A stretch of DNA of 64,000 nt from UBA4055 sp964648295 (GTDB taxonomy: Bacteria; UBA4055): NCBI GenBank assembly GCA_964648295.1, contig CAZYNH010000004.1, positions 1-64,000 on the forward strand. Reading direction: 5' to 3'. The translations under genes were made by a program, and so were the position numbers. Below, one piece after another: positions 1 through 8,088 of this stretch. The first letter of the stretch is position 1; the number at the start of each line of letters is the position of its first letter. The notes beneath the pieces are model-generated. The model was not told the DNA's origin. It did no database searches and saw only the letters and a program-made list of their open reading frames with translations.

Positions 1-293
1 CGTCGGAGATTACAGAAAGTTCGATTCCTTCTCAGCACGAACTGTTCCAGAACTACCCTAACCCGTTCAACCCTGTTACTCAGATTAGGTTTGCTCTTGC
101 TAAGACTGCCGATGTTAAGTTGAGTATTTACAACATAAGCGGCCAGCTTGTTTCTCAACTCGGAAGTGGAGTTATGAATGCTGGTGTTCATGCGGTTGAT
201 TTTGACGGTTCAAGGTTGAATTCAGGCATATACTACTACACGCTTGAAGCTGAAGGCAGAACATTTACTCAGAAAATGGTTTTGCTAAAATAA
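1..293 (+). CDS. C-terminal part of a T9SS-exported protein (Por sorting domain), 5' truncated by window
   Basis: The reading frame is open from base 3 to TAA at 291-293, giving the last 96 residues of a protein that starts before the window. The visible part has the hallmarks of a type IX secretion C-terminal sorting domain: the entry motif NYPNPFNP near residue 15, the middle block KLSIYNISGQLV, an SGIYYYTL block and the closing sequence FTQKMVLLK at the stop. In this family the domain directs export across the outer membrane and is then removed or used for anchoring. The function of the passenger domain cannot be seen. A terminator follows. Confidence 0.9.
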   Translation, partial: SEITESSIPSQHELFQNYPNPFNPVTQIRFALAKTADVKLSIYNISGQLVSQLGSGVMNAGVHAVDFDGSRLNSGIYYYTLEAEGRTFTQKMVLLK

Positions 294-307
294 GGACAGG
301 CATGTGT

Positions 308-336
308 AAAAGGGCGATCATTCCGCCCCTTTTTTG
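308..336 (+). terminator. Rho-independent terminator
   Basis: The arms AAAAGGGCG (308-316) and CGCCCCTTTT (324-334, one bulged C) form a hairpin with a short loop and run into a T tract. It lies 15 bases after the T9SS gene stop and closes that transcript. Confidence 0.75.
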
Positions 337-392
337 TTTGAGGAAAGAATAAAATTTGAGTATATTTGTCGCGTAAAAGATTAGCGGGAAAA

Positions 393-1535
393 ATGAAGAA
401 GATCCTTTCAAAAATATTCGTAATGGCAGTTTTCATGGCTGTGTATTTCGCGATAAAGCCTGTTCCGCAGGAGGAGTTGGGTTTTAAAGAAGATGATATC
501 CTGAGGGCGGTGAAAGAAGTAATTCCCGGTGCGGTCAGGATAGATGATAAGAATTATGTGTCGGGATGGTCTGTCGTTTATGGCTCGGATGAGCTTGAGG
601 CCGGCCGATTTTTACTGACATCTCCCTATTGCGACGATATTACAGGCTACGCAGGTCCTTTGAAAGCAGTGTTGATCTCCGGGACGGACGGAAAAATATT
701 GGGTGTGAAGTTATTATCACACAGAGAAACTCCTTCCTGGATCAGCGGGTTAGAAAGAATAAAATTCTTTGATTCGTGGAACGGGAAGTCAGTTACAGAA
801 CTCGCCGATCACACCGTAGACGCAGTCTCGGGAGCGACCTATACAAGCAGAGCTGTCGATAAAATTATCAGGAAGCGGGCAGAAATATTTACCGGGAGAT
901 CAGAATATGTTACTTCGGGCCGGAAAACGGAAATCTCTGTATTAAGATCGCCGATTGATGTGGTTCTATATGTTATTTTATCTATTTCCTTGTTAGGAAT
1001 ATTCATAAAAAAAATAAACAAGTACAGGATATTAATACAATTATCGTCTGTTATATTTTTTGGTATCATTTCAGGAAGATTTGTTTCAATATACCTGCTC
1101 GAAAGTATTTCGGTTAACGGGATAAAATTATTTACTTCGTGGACAACAATACTCCTGCTTGCTTTCTCGATCCTTATACCGTTTATCTTTAACAGGCATT
1201 ACTACTGTTATTATATCTGTCCTTTCGGAGGCGCGCAGACAATTCTTGGAAAACTGCCTGTAAAAAAGATTGTTCCGGGTGCCGGAACTATAAGGTTCTT
1301 CAGATTGCTGAGGTTGCTGGTGTTCGTTTCGCTCACGGTACTGATATTACTTAATGTTAAGATCAATCTGACTCTTGTTGAGCCGTTTACTGTTTTCATG
1401 TTCTTCTCGGCTTCGGCAATAACAATAACAGGAAGTGCCGTAATATTTATAGCCTCTGTTTTTATTAAAAATCCCTGGTGTATTTACCTCTGCCCCACGG
1501 GACAGTTCTTTGATCTGCTTAAAGACGGTGTGTGA
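393..1535 (+). CDS. FMN-binding, [4Fe-4S] membrane protein (NosR/PceC-like)
   Basis: From ATG 393 the protein has 380 residues; an in-frame TTG at 366 could add nine. A hydrophobic helix (about 5-22) precedes an extracytoplasmic FMN_bind domain (about 35-165) with the flavinylation motif DAVSGAT near 143-149, whose Thr is the FMN attachment site in RnfG/NqrC/NosR proteins. About five more membrane helices follow, with two cysteine motifs, CYYICPFG (272-279) and CIYLCPTG (363-370), of the kind that holds iron-sulfur centres in NosR and PceC. The family moves electrons across the membrane. No reductase partner, ApbE flavin transferase or Rnf genes are visible nearby, so the electron acceptor is unknown. 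The SD is weak for either start. Confidence 0.8.
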   Translation: MKKILSKIFVMAVFMAVYFAIKPVPQEELGFKEDDILRAVKEVIPGAVRIDDKNYVSGWSVVYGSDELEAGRFLLTSPYCDDITGYAGPLKAVLISGTDGKILGVKLLSHRETPSWISGLERIKFFDSWNGKSVTELADHTVDAVSGATYTSRAVDKIIRKRAEIFTGRSEYVTSGRKTEISVLRSPIDVVLYVILSISLLGIFIKKINKYRILIQLSSVIFFGIISGRFVSIYLLESISVNGIKLFTSWTTILLLAFSILIPFIFNRHYYCYYICPFGGAQTILGKLPVKKIVPGAGTIRFFRLLRLLVFVSLTVLILLNVKINLTLVEPFTVFMFFSASAITITGSAVIFIASVFIKNPWCIYLCPTGQFFDLLKDGV

Positions 1536-1553
1536 AAATGGATTATTTTTAAC

Positions 1554-1582
1554 TTGATTATGGCTTGTTTTTTTAATATAGT
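1554..1582 (+). promoter_or_regulatory. candidate sigma-70 promoter for the 1624-8088 gene set
   Basis: TTGATT (1554-1559) and TATAGT (1577-1582) are separated by 17 bases, in an AT-rich stretch just after the FMN-binding gene. The predicted start is about 35 bases before the TTG start at 1624. It is a pattern match only. Confidence 0.35.
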
Positions 1583-1623
1583 TAAAGAAGCACAATATCG
1601 CGCCGATAACGGAGAATGGACAA

Positions 1624-3210
1624 TTGGTAAGTAAAAGTTCCATAAATGTATTGCTTGTTGAGGAGAACGAAGATCATGCAATTTTGATAAGCAACTCATT
1701 TTTCAAGTACGGAGAAAAATATAATTTAATATCAGCCGATTCATTAAAAAAAGCTTTCGAATATTTTGACGATAAAACAGACATAATCGTAACTAATCTT
1801 TATCTGCCCGACGGCAGCGGTATTGAGTTTCTTAAGAACAAATCTATTTGTGATGATATTCCTGTTATCGTTCTCGAAAGCTATGTGGACCAGGAAACAG
1901 TCGTAAAACTGCTTAAATCGGGAATTTTTGATTATGTGGGTAAATCAGCAGACATATTTGATTCTCTTCCGGAAAAAATTGATAAATATATTCAGTTGAG
2001 GGATTTAAAAAGGGAAAGGAGAAGGATATCCGAGCAGCAGAACATGCTCAGTATAGCTATAAAACACTCGTCAGAGGTTATTCTTGTTACTGACGAAAAA
2101 GGTATTATCGAATTTGTCAATCCGGCGTTTGAAAAAACCACAGGTTATTCAGCTGATGAAGTAGTTGGTAAATCTCCCTCAATACTCAAAAGCGGCCAGC
2201 ACGATAAAAATTTTTATGATGGCCTGTGGAAAACAATAAAATCAGGAAAACCGTGGAAAGGTCATCTGATAAATAAAAGAAAAGACGGATCAATATTTGA
2301 AGAGGACGCTTCCATCTCCCCTGTTTTTGGTGAAAAAGGTGTAATTACTAATTACGTGGCTTTGAAAAGAGATATTTCCGAATTAATAAATATTGAGAAT
2401 CAACTCAGGCATGCGCAAAAAATGGAAGGCATAGGCACTCTTGCCGCAGGGATTGCGCATGAAATCAATACACCGCTGCAATATTTGAATGACAACACTC
2501 TATTTATCAAAGAATCCTTCAAGGCGATGTGCGAGGCAATATCGGAGATAAAGAAGATAGCTGCCGAAAAGGATGCCGATAATATGGGCAGTAAGCTAAA
2601 CGATATTATCAGAAAAAATAAGCTGGAGTACCTTGTTGATGAAATTCCTAATGCTCTGGATGAAAATCTGAACGGGATCAAAATAGTTCGTAAAATTGTA
2701 ACAGCGATGAAGAATTTCTCCCATCCCGGGTTGAAGACAATGCAGAAAGCTGATATTAACGAAGCGATCAAGTCCACAATAACTATTACAAAAAATGTAT
2801 GGAAATATAACGCGGAAATAGTTACCGATCTTATGGATAAACTCCCCGAGGTGAGCTGTCACATTGGAGACATAAACCAGGTATTCTTGAACATGATAAC
2901 AAATTCCTGTGACGCGATAGCTGAAAAAAGTAAAGATGATAAGGGAACAATCCGAATTTCAACATCCTGCGACAACAGTTATGTTTATATTACTATTGAA
3001 GACAACGGAAATGGAATTCCAAAAGATATCAAAGACAAAATATTCCAACCTTTTTTTACAACAAAACAAGTTGGAAAAGGGACGGGACAGGGCCTTGCTT
3101 TAAGTTATGACATTATCGTGAATAAACATAACGGGGAGATCAAGGTTGAATCAGAGCCCGGAACAGGAACAAAGTTTACAATTAAATTACCTGTTGAACC
3201 TAATGAATAA
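1624..3210 (+). CDS. Pseudo-receiver-PAS-histidine kinase
   Basis: The protein has 528 residues, begins at TTG 1624 with GGAG nine bases upstream, and has no membrane helix. It contains a receiver domain (about 8-122), a PAS domain (140-255), a HisKA domain with phosphoacceptor His279 in AHEINTPLQ, and a HATPase_c domain (390-526) with the N-box NMITNSCDA, DNGNG and GTGQGL motifs. The receiver is degenerate: the usual phosphoacceptor Asp is Asn58 (codon 1795-1797, in VTNLYLPDG), although the Lys of the fold is kept in VGKSA. The N-terminal domain therefore probably cannot accept phosphate and may act in dimerisation or protein binding, while the kinase core looks intact. The next gene begins 20 bases downstream, so co-transcription is likely. 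Confidence 0.88.
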   Translation: MVSKSSINVLLVEENEDHAILISNSFFKYGEKYNLISADSLKKAFEYFDDKTDIIVTNLYLPDGSGIEFLKNKSICDDIPVIVLESYVDQETVVKLLKSGIFDYVGKSADIFDSLPEKIDKYIQLRDLKRERRRISEQQNMLSIAIKHSSEVILVTDEKGIIEFVNPAFEKTTGYSADEVVGKSPSILKSGQHDKNFYDGLWKTIKSGKPWKGHLINKRKDGSIFEEDASISPVFGEKGVITNYVALKRDISELINIENQLRHAQKMEGIGTLAAGIAHEINTPLQYLNDNTLFIKESFKAMCEAISEIKKIAAEKDADNMGSKLNDIIRKNKLEYLVDEIPNALDENLNGIKIVRKIVTAMKNFSHPGLKTMQKADINEAIKSTITITKNVWKYNAEIVTDLMDKLPEVSCHIGDINQVFLNMITNSCDAIAEKSKDDKGTIRISTSCDNSYVYITIEDNGNGIPKDIKDKIFQPFFTTKQVGKGTGQGLALSYDIIVNKHNGEIKVESEPGTGTKFTIKLPVEPNE

Positions 3211-3230
3211 ATATTAAAACGGAGATCAAT

Positions 3231-4433
3231 ATGAACAAAAATTTCAGAATTCTGTTTGTTGACGATGAGGCACCGGTTCTTAACGGTATCAGGCGGATAT
3301 TTCAGGCAAGAAGAAGCAACTGGGAACTGGTTTTCGCATCAAGCGGGAAAGAAGCAATTCAGAAGGTTTCTGTAATAGATTTCGACCTGATCGTTACAGA
3401 CGGAAAAATGCCCGGAATGAGCGGAAGCGAGATGCTTAGAGAAATGAAGGTCCAGGGACTGACAAAAGATATTCCCACAATAATGCTGACGGGTTATGTT
3501 GACGACGACATGAGAAAGGAAGCTCTTGAGTGCGGGATAATCGAATTTGTCAATAAACCCGTTATTCCCGACGAGTTCGTACTCAGAATTGAAAATGTGC
3601 TGAACTTCAAAATGATGCATGACGAGCTCAAAACTTCGACTGAGCAACTCACCACCGTAAACAGCGAGTTAAACAGGCTCTACGAGATAATAAGTACTCA
3701 AAAGAAAGAACTTGAAGAGCTTAATGAAATGAAAAGTCAATTCATTGAAATCGCGATGAACGAATTCAGAAGCTCAACAAAAGAGATATCTGAATATACT
3801 TCAGGATTAAGAGGATTGATGAACCCTGAAACAGATAAAGAAAAAATTGTGATAACTGAACGAATTATTCAGAGTGTTTCCGAACTGTCCGGAGTATACA
3901 GGAAGATCGTTAATATTTCAGATATTACAACCGGAACCTTAAAACTTAATTATTCCCGGTCAAATGTTCTTAAATTTTTCAATGAGCTCATTGAGAATTC
4001 ATCCCATGTCGCAGAGAAAAAGAATATTAAATTGATTTCTGAGCATGACAATATCCTGCCTGTAGAAAACTATATGGATACGAACAAAATATGGATAGCT
4101 GTTTCAAAACTACTTGAAAATGCCGTAAAATTCTCCGAAACTACGAATAAAGTAGATTTTGGAATGAAATATTCGGACAATATGCTTAAGTTCATAATAA
4201 AGGACTACGGTATAGGGATGAATGATGATCAGATGAGGAATCTGTTCTCATTCAACAACAGTGATAATGAAAACAAACAGGGTGTCAGCCTGCCTCTTGT
4301 TAAAAAAATTATTGACGCTCATAAAGGTAATATATGCGTTGAGAGTAAATTCGGCGGCGGAACAAAATTTACCGTCTCGATACCTGTACTGGAAACAATT
4401 CCCGGAGAACTTGATAATGGGTCCGAATCATAA
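3231..4433 (+). CDS. Receiver-pseudo-histidine kinase (H-box His replaced by Asn)
   Basis: The protein has 400 residues and is cytoplasmic. Its receiver domain (5-122) is complete: acidic pair DD at 11-12, phosphoacceptor Asp57 in VTDGKMPG, Thr87 and Lys109. A coiled coil (about 130-165) leads to a HisKA-like helical pair. Where kinases have F..S.SHELRTPL, this one reads FIEIAMNEFRSS, so the phosphoryl-accepting His is Asn177 (codon 3759-3761). The HATPase_c-like domain (275-390) keeps LLENAVKFS and DYGIG but has a weak G2 box. The likely role is a phosphate-sensing scaffold or a partner to the preceding pseudo-receiver kinase rather than an autokinase. GGAG precedes the ATG; the end overlaps the next gene by 17 bases. 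Confidence 0.83.
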   Translation: MNKNFRILFVDDEAPVLNGIRRIFQARRSNWELVFASSGKEAIQKVSVIDFDLIVTDGKMPGMSGSEMLREMKVQGLTKDIPTIMLTGYVDDDMRKEALECGIIEFVNKPVIPDEFVLRIENVLNFKMMHDELKTSTEQLTTVNSELNRLYEIISTQKKELEELNEMKSQFIEIAMNEFRSSTKEISEYTSGLRGLMNPETDKEKIVITERIIQSVSELSGVYRKIVNISDITTGTLKLNYSRSNVLKFFNELIENSSHVAEKKNIKLISEHDNILPVENYMDTNKIWIAVSKLLENAVKFSETTNKVDFGMKYSDNMLKFIIKDYGIGMNDDQMRNLFSFNNSDNENKQGVSLPLVKKIIDAHKGNICVESKFGGGTKFTVSIPVLETIPGELDNGSES

Positions 4434-6213
4434 GCTCAATTCTTTCTTCAAGAACTACTTCGTTTATCTCTCGATCTTCACGATTGAGATAATCTGTGTC
4501 GTTGCCTATTTTACTTATAAAAATATTAACTTGCTCGCCAATTCCGCGCTTGTTGAAAAATACGGCCTTTCTAAGCTTTATGCTGATGACATTGATCAAT
4601 TTTTGGAGGCTTACAAGGCTACCGTAAGTCAATATTATGTAATGGCGGGCATTGTAATAGCATCGGTTGCAGCTTTTGCCGTAATCATTCACTATCTGAT
4701 GAAAAAAAGGATGACCGATGTCGAAAAAATGAACGCTCTTGAAGATCTGACAAGGGATACTTCAAAGATACTCAAGAGCGAGATCAAATACCGTTCTCTT
4801 TTTGAGAACAACGGTACCGCTATACTCGTAGTCGGTGACGACGAGAATATAAGCGACTGCAATGAGAAATTCAGCGAACTTATAGGTTATTCCAAAGAAG
4901 AGATGATCAGAAATATGCATTGGAGTAAAATTGTCCATCATGAAGATATCGAAAGGGTCAAAGGTTACGACAAGCTGAGAAGAACGAATCCCGCCAAGGC
5001 TCCTGCCGAATATATGATGAAACTGAGAAGGAAAGACGGAACATACAGGCAGGTGATAGTCAATGTCATTGTGCTTCAGGGTACAGAGCAGCTAGCTTCC
5101 GTAATAGATATAACCGATATGATCGAAAAAGACAGAGCTTTAAGGGAAAATCAGGAACTCCTTAATCAGGCACAGGAGATAGCCTCCATGGGCAGCTGGA
5201 CCTATTATCCCGAAAACGATGAGCTTAAAGTATCAAAAGAATTCCTGAAAATCCTGGGTATTGACAAGATCACAGAACCCTTAACTCTGACATATCTGAA
5301 AAACCGGTTTGGGTTTGATCAGTTTTATAATGAAGTGTCAGGATTGAATAACTCCGCAGCCGGCTTAGACAAAGAAATTACTTATCTGGATGAAAAATCG
5401 CCTCTGTCAGACAAAACCAAATATTTTAAGCTCAAAGCCAGAGCAGGATCAACAGCCGAGAAAGAATTGAAAATTACGGGCATAATTTTGGACATTACAG
5501 ACAGAAAAAAGATCGAAAATGAGATAAATAGGGCAAACGAGGAAATGAAAAACCTTATTTATGTTACAACTCATGATCTGCAGATACCGCTTATCTCAAT
5601 AGAGGGCTTCTCTAATCTTCTTTTAAGATCATGCCAGAATATTGAGATCACTCAGGAAGCAAAAGATTACCTTGAAAGAATAAAATCGAATGTTAAAACT
5701 ATGAGTTCGATGTTTAAGAATTTCTTTGACATCTCAAAGATTACCGCGATAAAGAATCCTTTTGAATACATAAAAACTTCCGATCTTATTAACCAGGTGG
5801 CAAGTGAGATGCGGATACTGACAGACAAATACGGATCTTCAGTTAAAATTGACTGCGGCAATCTCTTACCCGATATATATGGGGACAGAGAAAATCTTAG
5901 GCTCGTTTTTTACCATTTGGTTTCTAACGGCATTATTTACGGCGGCAAAACCGTGACTGCCGGTTATGAAAAAAGTAAAGGGTTCTTTATAAAAGACGAC
6001 GGCACCGGAATATGTACAGATGATCTGGAGAGAATTTTCCTGCCCGGAATAAAACTTGAAAAAGAAGAGAATTATGAGGGCTCCGGCATGGGCTTGACTA
6101 TATGCAGAAAAGTTATTGAGCTGCACAACGGAAAAATATGGGCTGAATCTGATGGAAAAGGCAAAGGAACAACAATTTTCTTCACACTTAGTAATGAACT
6201 AATCAGGGATTAA
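4417..6213 (+). CDS. Membrane PAS-PAS sensor histidine kinase
   Basis: I place the start at ATG 4417 (GGAG nine bases upstream), giving 598 residues; an upstream in-frame ATG at 4261 lies deep inside the previous gene and is unlikely. Two membrane helices (about 13-34 and 73-95) bracket a short extracytoplasmic loop of about 38 residues. Two PAS domains follow (about 123-236 and 245-366), then HisKA with His386 in THDLQIPLIS and HATPase_c (about 488-596) with HLVSNG, DDGTG and GSGMGL motifs. The kinase core appears functional. It has no receiver or output domain of its own and is translationally coupled to the pseudo-kinase upstream, which could serve as its receiver. Confidence 0.87.
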   Translation: MGPNHKLNSFFKNYFVYLSIFTIEIICVVAYFTYKNINLLANSALVEKYGLSKLYADDIDQFLEAYKATVSQYYVMAGIVIASVAAFAVIIHYLMKKRMTDVEKMNALEDLTRDTSKILKSEIKYRSLFENNGTAILVVGDDENISDCNEKFSELIGYSKEEMIRNMHWSKIVHHEDIERVKGYDKLRRTNPAKAPAEYMMKLRRKDGTYRQVIVNVIVLQGTEQLASVIDITDMIEKDRALRENQELLNQAQEIASMGSWTYYPENDELKVSKEFLKILGIDKITEPLTLTYLKNRFGFDQFYNEVSGLNNSAAGLDKEITYLDEKSPLSDKTKYFKLKARAGSTAEKELKITGIILDITDRKKIENEINRANEEMKNLIYVTTHDLQIPLISIEGFSNLLLRSCQNIEITQEAKDYLERIKSNVKTMSSMFKNFFDISKITAIKNPFEYIKTSDLINQVASEMRILTDKYGSSVKIDCGNLLPDIYGDRENLRLVFYHLVSNGIIYGGKTVTAGYEKSKGFFIKDDGTGICTDDLERIFLPGIKLEKEENYEGSGMGLTICRKVIELHNGKIWAESDGKGKGTTIFFTLSNELIRD

Positions 6214-6219
6214 TGTAAA

Positions 6220-8088
6220 ATGGCCATGAATTTATTTAGAATAAAAGAATTCCCGTCTGAAAAATCTTATCAGGATGCGGAGCTTCACTTATCAAAACAG
6301 GGTAAAAACTTTGTATTCATATGTAAACTGGAAGGAAAATATTTTGCGCAGTCTGACGATAATATATACGGAGCTTTTGACTCGGTAGAAAATGTAACAT
6401 TTAGAAAAGAAGGAAAAATATTCGCCTTCAAGTCTTCAACTTTTTCAAAAAAATTAGGGGTTATAAAAGACGAAAATCAGGACTCTTTATACATTAACAA
6501 TAAAATATTGGGCCCGTTCACAAAAATAAGGGATTTCAAAATAAACGACAATCTAACATATTACATATGGTATGAAACCTTCGGGAATTCGTATGTTATT
6601 ATCAACAATAACAAATTGGGAAGCTTTAAAAGCGTATATCAGGTAACTATGGCTCAGGACGGAACATCGTATGCTTTGATATACAAAGACGGCGGAAAAA
6701 AATATTTGCGAATTAATGATGAAATATTTGGAGGATACGAAGAAATATTCGACTTTGTCTGCGATTATGAAAAAGGTTTTACCGGTTTTGTTTTCAAAAA
6801 TTTATCAGGCGAGTATTACGCAAGAATTAATAACACGGAGATAGGTCCGTTCGGGAGTTGTACGGGTCTCAATTATTTTGCGGACATAAATAAATATCAG
6901 ATTGAATACAAAAAAGACGCCGCAAATTTCATACAGATCAACGAAAGTGTTTTCTCGGGATCGGATACATATCAGGTAGAATTGATAAACGAATCTCTGG
7001 CTGTAATTAAATGCTTCAAAGACAAATTGAGTTCTTATAATATCGTTGCCTGGGAGATCGGTTCTTTTAACGATGTTATTGAGTATCGGATAAGTAATTC
7101 AGGAAAGAAATTCATCTTTGTGTATGTAAAATTCAACCAGTATTTTGTTGTAGCCGGTGATTACGAATATGGCCCGTACAAAAAAGTCTCAAACTTATCA
7201 ATAAGCCCGAACGGAGAGAATTATTCATTTATTTTTACAAATCAGCATTACAATTATTATGCCAATATAAACGGGAATACTTACGGACCTTACATCTTAA
7301 TAAACGAGACAGCTGTATCTGATTCACCCTCCGCCTTCGGATTTATTTTCCAGAGAAACTCTAAGTATTTTGTTAACATTTCCGACACGATACACGGAAT
7401 GTATGATTCTGCTTTAAATTTAAAACTGTCACCCGACGGTTCCCTTTATTCATACATGTTCACTAAAAAAATAAAAATAAATCAGCTTTATTCAAAGCTG
7501 CAAAGTTATTTGTCACTTAATGGTGAAGTATCTGAAAATGACATAGCTATAATAGATCTTCAGAGAAACTCAATGCAAATAGAAGCAATCGTATTTAAAA
7601 AGAACTCAAAATGGTATATCAGCCTTAACGAGACTATGTTCGGCCCTTATGACCATATAGCTGACTGGAGATTTTTAACCGACGAAACGCTTTTTTCATT
7701 CAGGTTCAAAAACCTGCAATCTGATTTCTACAATCTTCAAATAAACGGCAGAACATATTATTCCCGAAACAAAAATCTGCAGGTACATTCACCCGTATTC
7801 AGCCGGGACGGAACAAAATTTGCCTTTATTCATTATTCCGACATCCATTATTACATACAAATATGCGATCAAACCTACGGCCCTTTTGATCATGCCGACC
7901 TGCCGACTTTCTCACCGGACAGTAAAATGGCAGTATTCAGGTACATTGAGTCAAAAAAGACATATTTAAACATAAACGGCATGAAGACCGGACCTTTCGG
8001 AGTGGCTGAATACACATTCTCTGACGGAAAGCTTTATACATGTTATCTTCAGGACAAGACGATCATAATTGACGAGATCACATGGTAA
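6220..8088 (+). CDS. Cytoplasmic tandem-repeat (about 14 x 44 residue) propeller-like protein
   Basis: The protein has 622 residues, starting at ATG 6220 (AGGGA ten bases upstream), six bases after the sensor kinase stop. There is no signal peptide or membrane helix. It is built of about 14 repeats of some 40-45 residues of the form Y..IN...YGP(F/Y)......SPDG...AF.F, for example around YGPY in the middle and YGPF near the end; one insertion of about 35 residues interrupts repeat 10. The pattern resembles KWG/WG or TolB-like beta-propeller blades and would suit two seven-bladed propellers. I do not recognise a named family. The gene is AT-rich compared with its neighbours. Position at the end of the sensor set suggests a binding partner or effector of those kinases. 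Its stop abuts the stop of the convergent gene with no space. Confidence 0.75.
   Translation: MAMNLFRIKEFPSEKSYQDAELHLSKQGKNFVFICKLEGKYFAQSDDNIYGAFDSVENVTFRKEGKIFAFKSSTFSKKLGVIKDENQDSLYINNKILGPFTKIRDFKINDNLTYYIWYETFGNSYVIINNNKLGSFKSVYQVTMAQDGTSYALIYKDGGKKYLRINDEIFGGYEEIFDFVCDYEKGFTGFVFKNLSGEYYARINNTEIGPFGSCTGLNYFADINKYQIEYKKDAANFIQINESVFSGSDTYQVELINESLAVIKCFKDKLSSYNIVAWEIGSFNDVIEYRISNSGKKFIFVYVKFNQYFVVAGDYEYGPYKKVSNLSISPNGENYSFIFTNQHYNYYANINGNTYGPYILINETAVSDSPSAFGFIFQRNSKYFVNISDTIHGMYDSALNLKLSPDGSLYSYMFTKKIKINQLYSKLQSYLSLNGEVSENDIAIIDLQRNSMQIEAIVFKKNSKWYISLNETMFGPYDHIADWRFLTDETLFSFRFKNLQSDFYNLQINGRTYYSRNKNLQVHSPVFSRDGTKFAFIHYSDIHYYIQICDQTYGPFDHADLPTFSPDSKMAVFRYIESKKTYLNINGMKTGPFGVAEYTFSDGKLYTCYLQDKTIIIDEITW

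Noticed and set aside
4261..4416. Upstream extension of the sensor kinase to ATG 4261
   Set aside because: It overlaps the preceding gene's kinase domain by 170 bases and has no SD, whereas ATG 4417 has GGAG at good spacing.
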